This document shows positions 44,412-52,823 of a DNA stretch of 64,000 nucleotides, in pieces. The notes beneath the pieces were generated by a model that was given only the letters and a program-made list of their open reading frames with translations, did not search any database and had not been told where the DNA came from. A program made the translations under genes and the position numbers. Position 1 is the stretch's first letter, and every line of letters begins with the position of its first letter. The stretch is from Azospirillum formosense (lineage in GTDB: Bacteria > Pseudomonadota > Alphaproteobacteria > Azospirillales > Azospirillaceae), in assembly GCF_040500525.1 (NCBI RefSeq), contig NZ_CP159403.1, forward strand, positions 1,286,001-1,350,000. The letters run 5' to 3'.

Positions 44412-44549
44412 CCGCCCGCTGAAGCAGTTTTAAGGCGGGGGGACCGGGCGGCTTTACCGGAGAGCGGCGCTGGTGCAGTATCCGCCGCGCAAGGCGCCGC
44501 CGCTTGCCCTTCCGGCACGGACGCCCCCGGACACAACGAACGTTTCCTC

Positions 44550-45722
44550 ATGGTCGCGGTCCTTTCGAACCACGGGTCGGGCGGGCTGGCCCCGCAGCGC
44601 CCGGAACTGACGCTCGGCAGCAAGTTCCGCATGATCAACTGGGGGCTGGTGCTCCTGGTCTGCATCATCACGTCGGTCGGGGTCGCCCTGCTCTATTCGG
44701 CCGCCGGCGGCAACTGGCGGCCCTGGGCGCAGCCGCAGCTCGTGCGCGCCATCCCCGGCCTGATCCTCATGCTGATGATCGCGCTGGTCGACGTGCGGCA
44801 CCTGATGAAGTCGGCCTACGCCATATTCCTGATCGTGCTCTGCCTGCTGGTGGCGGTGGAGCTGATGGGGCGCATCGGCATGGGCGCCCAGCGCTGGATC
44901 GACCTGGGCTTCTTCCAGCTCCAGCCGTCGGAACTGATGAAGCCGGCGCTCACCCTGGCACTGGCCCGCTATTTCCACGGCATCTCGCTCGACCAGATCG
45001 GCCGTCCGCTGCTGTTGATCCCGCCGCTGCTGCTGGTCTTCACCCCGGTGGCGCTGGTGCTGATGCAGCCGAACCTGGGCACTTCGCTGCTGCTGATCAT
45101 GGGCAGCGGCGCCGTCTTTTTCGCCGCCGGGGTGCGCATCTGGAAGTTCCTGTTGGTCATCGGCGGCGGCCTGTCGGCCATCCCCGTCGCCTGGGAGTTC
45201 CTGCACGACTACCAGAAGCAGCGCGTCTACACCTTCCTCGACCCGGAGACCGACCCGCTGGGCGCCGGCTACAACATCCTCCAGTCCAAGATCGCGCTGG
45301 GTTCGGGCGGTCTGTTCGGCAAGGGCTTCATGTCCGGCTCGCAAAGCCAGCTGATGTTCCTGCCGGAGAAGCACACCGACTTCATCTTCGTGGTGCTGGC
45401 CGAGGAGTTCGGGATGGTCGGCGCGCTGATCCTGCTGGCGCTCTACCTGATGCTGTTCATCTACGGCGTGGTCATCGCGCTGAGCTGCCGCAGCCAGTTC
45501 GCCCGGCTGGTGGCGGTCGGCATGACCGCGCAGTTCTTCCTCTATGTGATGGTCAACGTGTCGATGGTCACCGGCCTGATCCCGGTGGTGGGCATCCCGC
45601 TGCCGCTGGTGTCCTACGGCGGGTCGGCGATGATGACGCTGATGATCGGCGTGGGGCTTCTGCTCAGCATGTCGGTCCACCGCGAGGTCCGCATCCCCAA
45701 GAGCGGCGTCACCGAGTTGTGA
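44550..45722 (+). CDS. rodA: Rod-shape peptidoglycan polymerase RodA (SEDS family)
   Basis: 390 residues with about ten TM helices. SEDS signatures: ALLYSAAGGNWRPWAQPQ, GAQRWIDLGFFQLQPSELMKPA, LMQPNLGTSLLLIMGSG, the QS-KIALGSGGLFGKGF region, MFLPEKHTDFIFVVLAEEFG and the C-terminal GIPLPLVSYGGSAMM. The catalytic Asp lies in EKHTDFIF. It polymerises glycan strands with a class B PBP during elongation. No PBP2 gene (mrdA) is adjacent, though it commonly precedes rodA elsewhere. Confidence 0.94.
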   Translation: MVAVLSNHGSGGLAPQRPELTLGSKFRMINWGLVLLVCIITSVGVALLYSAAGGNWRPWAQPQLVRAIPGLILMLMIALVDVRHLMKSAYAIFLIVLCLLVAVELMGRIGMGAQRWIDLGFFQLQPSELMKPALTLALARYFHGISLDQIGRPLLLIPPLLLVFTPVALVLMQPNLGTSLLLIMGSGAVFFAAGVRIWKFLLVIGGGLSAIPVAWEFLHDYQKQRVYTFLDPETDPLGAGYNILQSKIALGSGGLFGKGFMSGSQSQLMFLPEKHTDFIFVVLAEEFGMVGALILLALYLMLFIYGVVIALSCRSQFARLVAVGMTAQFFLYVMVNVSMVTGLIPVVGIPLPLVSYGGSAMMTLMIGVGLLLSMSVHREVRIPKSGVTEL

Positions 45723-45744
45723 CGCCGCTCTGCGGAAGACCCCG

Positions 45745-47049
45745 TCAGCCCTCCGAGACCTCGCCGTTCTCCTGGATCAGCACCTTGTCGATGCGCCGGC
45801 CGTCCATGTCGACGACCTCGAAACGCAGGCCGTTCCAGTGGAAATGTTCCGCGGCGATGGGCACATGGCCCAGCCGGTCCAACATGAAGCCGGCGATGGT
45901 GTGGTAATCGCCCTCGCCCTTCAACCCTCTCACGCCGACCAGCGACTCCACCTCCTCCACCGGGGTCATGCCGTCGACCAGCCAGGAGCCGTCCTCCCGC
46001 TGGACCGCGAAGCCGTCGCCTTCCTGCCCCTGTTCGGGCAACTCGCCGGCGATCGCCTCCATGATGTCGGTCACGGTGACGATGCCCTCGACGCTGCCAT
46101 ACTCGTCCACCACCACGGCCATGTGGATGCTGGCCTGCTTGAACAGCTCCAGCAGCCGCAGGACGGGGGTGCCGTCATGGACGATCAGCGGCTCCACCAT
46201 TGCCTCGCGCAGGTCGAAGCGGCGACCCTGGAGCGCCTGGTTGAGCAGCGCCTTGCTGGACACGATGCCCTGCACCTCGTCCACGTCGCCGCGGCAGACC
46301 GGGAAGCGGGAATAGCCGCTGGCCTGGATCTCCTTGGCGATGGCGTCGGGCGGGTCGTCGAGATCGATCCAGACGAGGTCCGGCCGCGGCGTCATGATCG
46401 ACCGCGCGGTGCGGTCTGACAGGCGGAACACGCCCTCGATCATCTGCCGCTCGGCGGGCTCAAACACGCCGCTCTGCGTGCCCTCCTTGATGAGGCTCTT
46501 GACCTCCTCCTCGGTGACGGTCTGCTCGCGCGCGGTGGGCAGGCGCAGCAGCTTCATCACGCCCTCGGTCGAGACGCCGAGCAGCCAGACCAGCGGCATG
46601 GCGACGCGCGACAGGACGCTCATCGGGCCGGCCACGCCGGCGGCGATGCGCTCCGCGTTGACCAGCGCCATGCGCTTGGGCACCAGCTCGCCGATGATCA
46701 GCGACAGGTAGGTGATCGCGGCGACGACCAGCGCGAAGGCCACCTGCTGCCCGTAGGGGGCGATCCAGGCGACGTTGGCGTCCAGGACCGTGCCCAGGCG
46801 GTCGGCCAGGGTCGCGCCGCCGTAGGCGCCGGCGATGATGCCGATCAGCGTGATGCCGACCTGCACGGTGGAGAGGAAGTTGCCGGGGTCCTCCGACAGT
46901 TTCAGCGCGGCACGGGCACCCTTGCTGCGCGTTTCCTCGGCCATCTGCTGAAGCCGCGCGCGTCGCGACGACACCAGCGCCATTTCCGACATCGCGAAAA
47001 AGGCGTTCAGCAGGATCAGCAAAATGATGACCAGAACTTCCCAGATCAT
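45745..47049 (-). CDS. CNNM/HlyC-CorC family membrane protein with CBS domains
   Basis: 434 residues. A DUF21 (CNNM) membrane domain (about 1-190; VLVIILLILLNAFFAMSEMALVSSRRARL at the start, then GITLIGIIAGAYGGATLA and LSLIIGELVPKRMAL) is followed by two CBS domains (about 205-330; MTPRPDLVWIDLDD, VVDEYGSVEGIVTVTDIMEAI) and a CorC_HlyC C-terminal domain (about 350-430). Such proteins are implicated in divalent cation efflux; the old name hemolysin is misleading. It is convergent with rodA. Confidence 0.9.
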   Translation of the reverse strand: MIWEVLVIILLILLNAFFAMSEMALVSSRRARLQQMAEETRSKGARAALKLSEDPGNFLSTVQVGITLIGIIAGAYGGATLADRLGTVLDANVAWIAPYGQQVAFALVVAAITYLSLIIGELVPKRMALVNAERIAAGVAGPMSVLSRVAMPLVWLLGVSTEGVMKLLRLPTAREQTVTEEEVKSLIKEGTQSGVFEPAERQMIEGVFRLSDRTARSIMTPRPDLVWIDLDDPPDAIAKEIQASGYSRFPVCRGDVDEVQGIVSSKALLNQALQGRRFDLREAMVEPLIVHDGTPVLRLLELFKQASIHMAVVVDEYGSVEGIVTVTDIMEAIAGELPEQGQEGDGFAVQREDGSWLVDGMTPVEEVESLVGVRGLKGEGDYHTIAGFMLDRLGHVPIAAEHFHWNGLRFEVVDMDGRRIDKVLIQENGEVSEG

Positions 47050-47075
47050 GGCGGCGAGCCCGTGGGCGCTCCCTT

Positions 47076-47768
47076 TTAGGAAAACAATTTATGGAAGATC
47101 AGCATGCCGGCCTGCCCGAAACCGAACAGGACGGCGGCGACGATGACGATGGCGATCAGCCCGGCGACGAGGCCGGCGATGACGAAGGCCCCATCCTTCT
47201 CGATCAGCCCCAGCGCGATCAGCGCGATGGCGAAGGCCGGCGGCTGGTTGCCGAAGACGATGGGCAGGGCCAGGATCCCGGCGAGGATCATCACGGCCAC
47301 GCCGAGCAGCCGCTCCGCCGTCGGGGCGGTCATCGCCGGCAAACGCGGGCGCAGATGCCGCTCCAGCCGGTCAACGTGGGGCTTCGCCTTGGCGATCACC
47401 CGCAGGAAGGCGTCGCGGTCGAGCGTGAGGGCGGCCAGCCGGCGCGGCAGCCAGGGGCGGTCGCGCCCGGCGGCGATCTGAGCGCCGATCAGCAGCATGG
47501 GCAGGCCGGTGGCCGTGGACAGGCCGGGCACCGGCAGGATGTTCGGAATGGACAGGATCAGAAGCAGGGCGCCGAAGGCACGGTCGCCCAGAATGCCCAC
47601 GAGGTCGCCCAACGCGATCCGCGCGCCGTGATCATGGTTCAGGAAATCGTCCAGCACCGCCGAAGCGGGGTTCACCGGCGAAAAACCGGTGGTCGCGGCA
47701 TCGCCGCGGTCAACGCCCTCCGGAGCCTGACAATCCGGGGACGTGTCGGGAGGTCGGCCGTCGCTCAC
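47076..47768 (-). CDS. exoD: ExoD-family exopolysaccharide synthesis protein
   Basis: 230 residues. The core (about 40-230) matches ExoD: LGDLVGILGDRAFGALLLILSIPNILPVPG in parts, TATGLPMLLIGAQIAAGRDRPWLP, then hydrophobic helices LLGVAVMILAGILALPIVFG, AFAIALIALGLIEKDGAFVI and GLIAIVIVAAVLFGFG. ExoD was defined in rhizobia, where mutants have altered exopolysaccharide and alkali sensitivity. The start is taken as GTG at 47766-47768 with GGGGA 5 bases upstream; the long open frame beyond it lacks family character. The gene follows the histidine kinase gene on the same strand after 133 bases. Confidence 0.8.
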   Translation of the reverse strand: MSDGRPPDTSPDCQAPEGVDRGDAATTGFSPVNPASAVLDDFLNHDHGARIALGDLVGILGDRAFGALLLILSIPNILPVPGLSTATGLPMLLIGAQIAAGRDRPWLPRRLAALTLDRDAFLRVIAKAKPHVDRLERHLRPRLPAMTAPTAERLLGVAVMILAGILALPIVFGNQPPAFAIALIALGLIEKDGAFVIAGLVAGLIAIVIVAAVLFGFGQAGMLIFHKLFS

Positions 47769-47901
47769 GGCGCTCCCCAGGGAGGCCGCCCGAGCCGGCG
47801 GAGGGGTAAACCCATGAACCTTTCGCGTCGCAACATCGTAAGGGCTCCTTTTACAGCATCGCCGGTCGGCGCGCCAGCCCGTCTGTGGAATGCCCCGCTT
47901 C

Positions 47902-49098
47902 TCAAGGGGATGATGCCACCAATGGCAGATCCACCGTGAAGGTCGAACCGCGCCCCGGCGCCGAATCGGCGGTGATGCGCCCGCCATGCCCCTCGACGAT
48001 GGAGCGGCAGATGTACAGGCCGAGGCCAACCGTCCCCTCCCCCTCGGTGCCCAGCCGGCCGGTGCGGGCGAAGGGCTGGAAGAGCTGCGCCAGCTCGGCC
48101 GGAGGAATGCCACGCCCGCCGTCGGACACACGCAGACGCACCCGGCCACCCTCCTCGCCCGCGGCCTCGCTGAGGGCGACACGGACCCGTCCGCCCCGGT
48201 CGGAGTATTTGACGGCGTTCGACAGAAGGTTGTTGAGAAGCTGATCCAGCTTGGCCGGGTCGATCTCGGCCATGGGCAACGGGCGTTCGGGCACGGACAG
48301 CTCGATAATGATGCACTTGCCCTCGGCCAACACGCGATTCATCGAGACGTTCCGCCGGACCAGCGCCGCCAGATCGGTCGGCCGCCGCGTCAGCCGCAGC
48401 CGCCCCGCCTGGAGCGCCGCCAGGGACAGCGCGTCCTCCACCATGTGGCGCATCGACAGGCTGGATTCCCGGATGCGCTCCAGGCAGGCGCGCTCCGCCG
48501 CCTCCAGCCGCCCGTCCAGCCGTTGCTCCAGCAGTTCCGCAAAGCCGACGACGACCTGGAGCGGCGTGCGCAGGTCGTGGGCCAGCATGCCCATCAGGCG
48601 GTTCTTCTGCTCGTTGCTGGCGGCCAACTCGGCGTTTGCCTTGGCAAGCGCCCGCTGGACGTTGGCGAGCTCGTTGTTGAGCAGGGTCATCTCGTCGAAC
48701 AGCGCGTCGGCGGTGGTAATCTCCGGCTTGGGCACCGCCGCCCCAATGGGGGCGAGCCGCCGGGCCAGCCGTGGATTGAGCGCGTCCAGCGCCTCCATCA
48801 GCGCCGGGAGGCCGCCGGGCGCCGGCGTCACGGCCAGCACCATGCCCTCCGCGTCGCAAAGTCCGCTGACATGGAGCACCCCGGCAGGGTCGAGCCGGCT
48901 GGGCACGGGATGATCGAGCGCCCGGCCCGCCTTGCGCAGGCCGCTGAACAGATCCAGCGCCCCCGCCACCGCGTCCGGACCGAACAGGGCCGGAAAGGGC
49001 GTGCCGGGCTTTCCCGTCAATCCCGGCAGTCCGGCGCCCAGCCGGTGCAGGGCGCGCAGCCGCCCGTCGTGGTCGCAGGTCAGGACCAGCGCGTCCAT
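47902..49098 (-). CDS. Soluble sensor histidine kinase linked to a B12-binding protein
   Basis: 398 residues with no TM segment. A PAS-like input (about 1-105; LTCDHDGRLRALHRLGAGLPG, DAEGMVLAVTPAPG) leads through a coiled coil (LLNNELANVQRALAKANAEL) to HisKA with the His in MLAHDLRTPLQVVVGF. The ATPase domain follows: NNLLSNAVKYSD, SDGGRGIPPAEL and GTVGLGLYICRSIVEGHGG. The gene starts 24 bases after the stop of the cobalamin-binding gene, so both are co-transcribed. The short N-terminal domain lacks an obvious ligand site; the B12 protein may be its sensory partner (inference). No receiver domain is attached. Confidence 0.9.
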   Translation of the reverse strand: MDALVLTCDHDGRLRALHRLGAGLPGLTGKPGTPFPALFGPDAVAGALDLFSGLRKAGRALDHPVPSRLDPAGVLHVSGLCDAEGMVLAVTPAPGGLPALMEALDALNPRLARRLAPIGAAVPKPEITTADALFDEMTLLNNELANVQRALAKANAELAASNEQKNRLMGMLAHDLRTPLQVVVGFAELLEQRLDGRLEAAERACLERIRESSLSMRHMVEDALSLAALQAGRLRLTRRPTDLAALVRRNVSMNRVLAEGKCIIIELSVPERPLPMAEIDPAKLDQLLNNLLSNAVKYSDRGGRVRVALSEAAGEEGGRVRLRVSDGGRGIPPAELAQLFQPFARTGRLGTEGEGTVGLGLYICRSIVEGHGGRITADSAPGRGSTFTVDLPLVASSP

Positions 49099-49122
49099 CT
49101 CCCCTCCTTCACGCTGCGCTCA

Positions 49123-50235
49123 TCAGGCCACGCCGGCGGCGCGGTCCGGGGCGGCCGGGCGGATCAGCCGCTCCGCAAGAGCGACGGCCTCCTGCGCGCC
49201 GGGCGCGAAAGCGTCGGCGCCCACCGTCCTCCACAAATCCGGGACGAGGTTGAAGGGGTAGCCGCCGACCAGCACCTGCGGCGGCCGCTCCCACGGTTCG
49301 GCGCGCACCGCGGCGATGAGGGCGGCCACCCGCCCGACATGGGCGGTGATGGTGGCCGACACCGCCAGGACCTGGGCGTTCCGCTCCCGCAGCGCGTGGA
49401 CGATGCTGCTCGCAGGCGTGTTGGCGCCGAGATAGTGGCTGTCCCAGCCGGCCATCTCGAAGAAGTCGGCGACCATGCGGATGCCGATCTCGTGCTGCTC
49501 CCCGCTGACGCAGGTGGCGACCATCGACAGGCCGCGCCGCTCGGCGGCGAAGATCGCCGGGTAGAGCTGGCCCATGATCGCCTGGGTGGCGGCGGTGGCG
49601 AAATGCTCATGCGCCACGGTGATCGCGCGCGTCTGCCACAGCCGTCCGATCTCGCGCAGGGTCGGCTGGAACACATGCAGGTAAAGGTCGGGCACCGCCG
49701 CCCCGGTGGCGGTGGCCTCCGTCACCAGCGCCATCGCCCGGCGCCGGTCGCCGGCCAGCAGCGCGTCCATGTAGGAGCGCGCGAGCGCGCCGAGCGGCGC
49801 GTCCGGCCGGACGTAGGGCGGCGCCTCCCGCGGCAGGCCGGGCAAAGCAGACAGCCCCGCTTCAACGCAGGCGCGCACGCGCGCCGCCGTGGCGGGGTCG
49901 ACCCGGACGGCCACCACGTCGCGCAGGATTTCCAGGCTTTCGCCCAACTCCCCGTCGGGAATGCCGATGCCGGCGAAGAGGATCTTGACCCAGGCCACAT
50001 ACTCGCGGAACAGGGCCGGGCTGTCGCTCGCCACCGCCTCCGCAAGATAGAGCAGGTGGAAACCGACATCCTCGACGCAGCGCTCCCGGCCGGCCTCGCC
50101 GTAGCGGGCGTAGAGCGCCGGCCAGCGCTCGAACTGGGTGGCGACGACGGCGCGCGCCAACTCCTCGCGGCGGTCCACGATGGGATTCGAGGCGATCCGT
50201 ATCGGGCCCTGGGCAGGCCGGACGGTCCCCGGCAT
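49123..50235 (-). CDS. Cobalamin-binding photoreceptor-like protein (CarH/LitR-type sensor domain, no DNA-binding domain)
   Basis: 370 residues. The C-terminal part (about 150-355) combines a B12-binding helical cap and a B12-binding Rossmann domain. The cap carries the W-x9-EH signature of light-sensing adenosylcobalamin proteins: W200, E210, H211 in LWQTRAITVAHEHFATAA. The Rossmann part has E-x-H-x-x-G (E246, H248 in GEQHEIG), with H248 as the expected lower cobalt ligand as in CarH. It lacks the MerR helix-turn-helix of CarH/LitR; instead the N-terminus (about 20-145) is an all-helical domain I cannot name (RREELARAVVATQFERWPAL, ALFREYVAWVKILFAGIGIP). The kinase gene 24 bases downstream suggests a signalling partner. 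The ATG at 50235 has GGAGA about 9 bases upstream. Confidence 0.85.
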   Translation of the reverse strand: MPGTVRPAQGPIRIASNPIVDRREELARAVVATQFERWPALYARYGEAGRERCVEDVGFHLLYLAEAVASDSPALFREYVAWVKILFAGIGIPDGELGESLEILRDVVAVRVDPATAARVRACVEAGLSALPGLPREAPPYVRPDAPLGALARSYMDALLAGDRRRAMALVTEATATGAAVPDLYLHVFQPTLREIGRLWQTRAITVAHEHFATAATQAIMGQLYPAIFAAERRGLSMVATCVSGEQHEIGIRMVADFFEMAGWDSHYLGANTPASSIVHALRERNAQVLAVSATITAHVGRVAALIAAVRAEPWERPPQVLVGGYPFNLVPDLWRTVGADAFAPGAQEAVALAERLIRPAAPDRAAGVA

Positions 50236-50575
50236 GGCACGGCGTCTCCGGTCAGGGGGTGTTCGGACAGGAAGGTGCGCCCTCCCATCCATTACCGCAA
50301 CGCCTGACTGCACCAAATCGTCCCGTTTCCGGGACGCGGACGGTCCTTACGCCGCCATCCATCCGCAACCGTGAGCCCGCGGTCCGCCTGCATGGACCGG
50401 TTGGTTTGTTCACAAATCCCGGACAGCCGCGTCCTTACAGCAGGCCCCTGAATCCATCCAATAACGCATTCGGCGGTACAGGAGCCGGCCTGAAGAGGCC
50501 TTTCCCTCAATCCCTGCCTTTGCCAGGCCGCTCATTGAACAAACACCCACCCTTTAGACAGCAGGAGTTGCGGAG
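50236..50575. other. 340-bp divergent intergenic region, no gene seen
   Basis: It separates the B12-protein gene (minus) from the AT-rich hydrolase gene (plus). It holds a hairpin CGTCCC-N6-GGGACG (50319-50336) close to the B12 gene side and TTGTTCACAAA near 50406. G+C content falls toward 50575, where the AT-rich gene begins with AGGAG 8 bases before its ATG. The promoters of both genes must be here but no box pair is convincing. Confidence 0.5.
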
Positions 50576-51952
50576 ATGAAATTAATCTCGTCAAAGTCCA
50601 ACATTGTCAGCAACATTGCCAAGTATCCCAACACGACAAAATACGTTGGATTCTATCCAGGAGTTTTTGCATCCCCTATCGGAAATGATACAATTGACCA
50701 ACCTGATTATACACCAAAAGGCAACCCAAGCCTCCTTCATTTACTCAACATATTCTTTAAACAATGCGTTGGTGGATCCAAGGGGGTGTACGCGAATACA
50801 TTCGACATAGACATAAGGAAAAAAGAGAATTTTACACAACTTTTGTTGAAAAATGCTTTTAACAAAATTCCTGGAATCGAAGATGACCTTAAAAAAATTT
50901 CAAATGCAGATGGCTTTTCCAGAATTTGTGCCGAACAAGGGTTATTCAATCCATTTGCGAAATACAATGTGCTCGATGCTGCCGCAGTCGAGGGCGCGTG
51001 CTTATCCAATAATACATTGTTTTCAATATTCCCATACAATTTTATGACGCAAAACCAACAAACAGCTCAGCAAAAAGCAGTAGAGCTTTTGGTGGATTTG
51101 CAGAAATGCCCGAACATCGAAAAATTAATATTATGCGGCCACAGCAACGGAGGAATCCTTATCTACTATATAGCCATGTACCTTGAGCTATTTATTGAAG
51201 AGGGGTGTCTGGATTTTATGATGACAACTGAGACGGATGCGGAAGGAAGACAGAAATTAAGCCCGAAAGGCACATTGAGGAAACTGACCTTTGTCGATCC
51301 GGCGCTCCGAGAAACACTAAAAAAAATCATCGATGCCGGCGAATTTTACCTTACATCGATCATGTCTCCCTTCAAAGGAAGTGAAAAGGCGAATTTGATC
51401 GACTTTTTGCTCAGCACTCCACTTGGGAAACTGGCGCTGGGAGGGGGAAACATGATCCGTTCACTTTCCGGATATGCGAACGAGGACTCTCTGCAGGTTC
51501 CTCGACATCTTCTGACCGAACAACCGCTGATTGACAAGATTATGGACACAAGCGGGTCACTCATTTTTCCTGATCCGACAATCGAAGGCATGCCTTATAG
51601 CACAAGCAGCATAGTTAACAGCATGTCGGAAAAGACAAAAGCCAAAAAAATCTGCATATATTCAGACAAACACATGACAGTCGATTCATACGCCCTGGTC
51701 TCACAGGAAGGTGGAGACGCACCTCCGTTTTATGTTATGCCAATCGGCGAAGCGAAAGGAGACGGAACCGTCGTGGCGACGTCTCAGATACTTGAAGGTG
51801 TGATGCCATCGAATTGTATTCCAATTGAAGAGAATTTCCGACACAACGAACTCATGCAAAATATGTCCACAATTCTGAAATATACGCCAGGCCTTGAGGA
51901 TGAGTACAAAAATTATTTGGAGATCAAGAAAATTATTTCTGGTTTGGAGTAG
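50576..51952 (+). CDS. AT-rich alpha/beta hydrolase with lipase/LCAT-like triad, probably acquired
   Basis: 458 residues, family not firmly recognised. A hand count of 50581-50640 gives 40% G+C against about 70% around it, and A/T-ending codons and Lys, Asn and Ile are frequent, so transfer from a different genome is likely. A lipase-like triad is visible: nucleophile S190 in the elbow LILCGHSNGGILIYYIA, D396 in GDGTV and H423 in FRHNELM. The GDGTV motif followed by a His is typical of LCAT/PDAT-like acyltransferases and some lipases. There is no signal peptide or TM, so it is cytoplasmic or exported by another route, such as a type VI system (speculative). No immunity-like partner lies beside it. 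Upstream, AGGAG is 8 bases before the ATG. Confidence 0.72.
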   Translation: MKLISSKSNIVSNIAKYPNTTKYVGFYPGVFASPIGNDTIDQPDYTPKGNPSLLHLLNIFFKQCVGGSKGVYANTFDIDIRKKENFTQLLLKNAFNKIPGIEDDLKKISNADGFSRICAEQGLFNPFAKYNVLDAAAVEGACLSNNTLFSIFPYNFMTQNQQTAQQKAVELLVDLQKCPNIEKLILCGHSNGGILIYYIAMYLELFIEEGCLDFMMTTETDAEGRQKLSPKGTLRKLTFVDPALRETLKKIIDAGEFYLTSIMSPFKGSEKANLIDFLLSTPLGKLALGGGNMIRSLSGYANEDSLQVPRHLLTEQPLIDKIMDTSGSLIFPDPTIEGMPYSTSSIVNSMSEKTKAKKICIYSDKHMTVDSYALVSQEGGDAPPFYVMPIGEAKGDGTVVATSQILEGVMPSNCIPIEENFRHNELMQNMSTILKYTPGLEDEYKNYLEIKKIISGLE

Positions 51953-52017
51953 AAGACATTGATCGGCCGAATCGTTGAGTGAACAAATGGACACTCGACG
52001 GAGGCACTCATTGTCAA

Positions 52018-52047
52018 GTCGCGGCTGAACAGAAATTCAGCCGCGAC
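52018..52047. terminator. Perfect 12-bp hairpin after the AT-rich gene
   Basis: Arms 52018-52029 and 52036-52047 pair perfectly around a 6-base loop. It lies 65 bases after the hydrolase stop and 47 bases after the stop of the convergent response regulator gene. No T run follows on either strand, so it may be a factor-dependent or mRNA-end hairpin rather than a classic terminator. Confidence 0.45.
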
Positions 52048-52093
52048 GCCATGCGCCACGCCGCCGGACGCAAAGCTCCAGGTGGGGCCTTTC

Positions 52094-52540
52094 TCAGCGC
52101 CCCTTCTGAAGAACGAAGGTCAACCGCTTCTGAAGGTCGGCCTTCGACACCGGCTTCACCAGATAGCCGGAGATGCCATAGGCGATGGCCCGCTTGACGG
52201 TGTCCGCCTCGCGATGGGCGGTGAGGACGATCACCGGAAGGTCGGCCAGCGGGTTGCCGGTGGCCGTGCGCAGCGCGTGCAGCAGGTCCAGCCCGCTCAT
52301 CCGCGGCATCTCCAGGTCGCAGATGGCGAGGTCGACCTTTTCCGGATGGTCGCGCAGGATGGCCAGCGCCGACACGCCGTCCGACGCCTCCCACACTTGG
52401 CGAACCCTCAGATCCTGGAGCAGGCGGCTCATCAACCGGCGGGTGAAGTCATCGTCCTCGATCAGCAGGACGTGCAGGTCGCTGATGCTGCGGCTCAGCA
52501 CCCCATCCTTCGCGGGTTCGTTCAGCATCGGCGCGGCCAC
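52094..52540 (-). CDS. Single-domain response regulator (CheY-like)
   Basis: 148 residues, a lone receiver domain: HVLLIEDDDFTRRLMSRLL with the acidic pair, the phospho-accepting Asp in LAICDLEMPRMSGLDLLHAL, the Thr in VIVLTAHREAD and the Lys in SGYLVKPVSKADLQ. With no output domain it must act by protein contact or phosphotransfer. The likely kinase is the one at 47902, on the same strand, from which it is separated by the B12-protein gene and the AT-rich insertion. The start may be GTG at 52540 or ATG at 52528. Confidence 0.88.
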   Translation of the reverse strand: MAAPMLNEPAKDGVLSRSISDLHVLLIEDDDFTRRLMSRLLQDLRVRQVWEASDGVSALAILRDHPEKVDLAICDLEMPRMSGLDLLHALRTATGNPLADLPVIVLTAHREADTVKRAIAYGISGYLVKPVSKADLQKRLTFVLQKGR

Positions 52541-52823
52541 CCCTATCCGTGTCGTTGCATTGGGGGAATGAAGGATTACGCTACATCGTCACGAACGACC
52601 AGAGAAGACGAAAAATGATGCGAATTTAGTAATTTATGCAACCTCAGGCAGGGCGATGCGGTGCGCCGTCGTGACCGATGGCGGCCTTGCGACGGGGGCC
52701 GTTGTCCGCACGGTCGGCGATCTGCTAAACCCGCGCAACCCGATGACTCATCGGGCCGACGGCCGGGGCCGCCCCTGGGCACGGCCCCGCACCCCGCCCG
52801 CGGTTCCGGAACGGCCAGCCACC

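Noticed and set aside
47769-48182. Longer N-terminus for the ExoD protein
   Set aside because: The upstream in-frame translation overlaps the histidine kinase gene and is Arg/Pro-rich; GTG 47768 with GGGGA fits better.
50540-51990. Direct repeats flanking the AT-rich gene (TGAACAAAC near 50534, TGAACAAAT near 51980)
   Set aside because: Only eight bases match and they are not at clear composition junctions; chance similarity is likely, so no target-site duplication is claimed.
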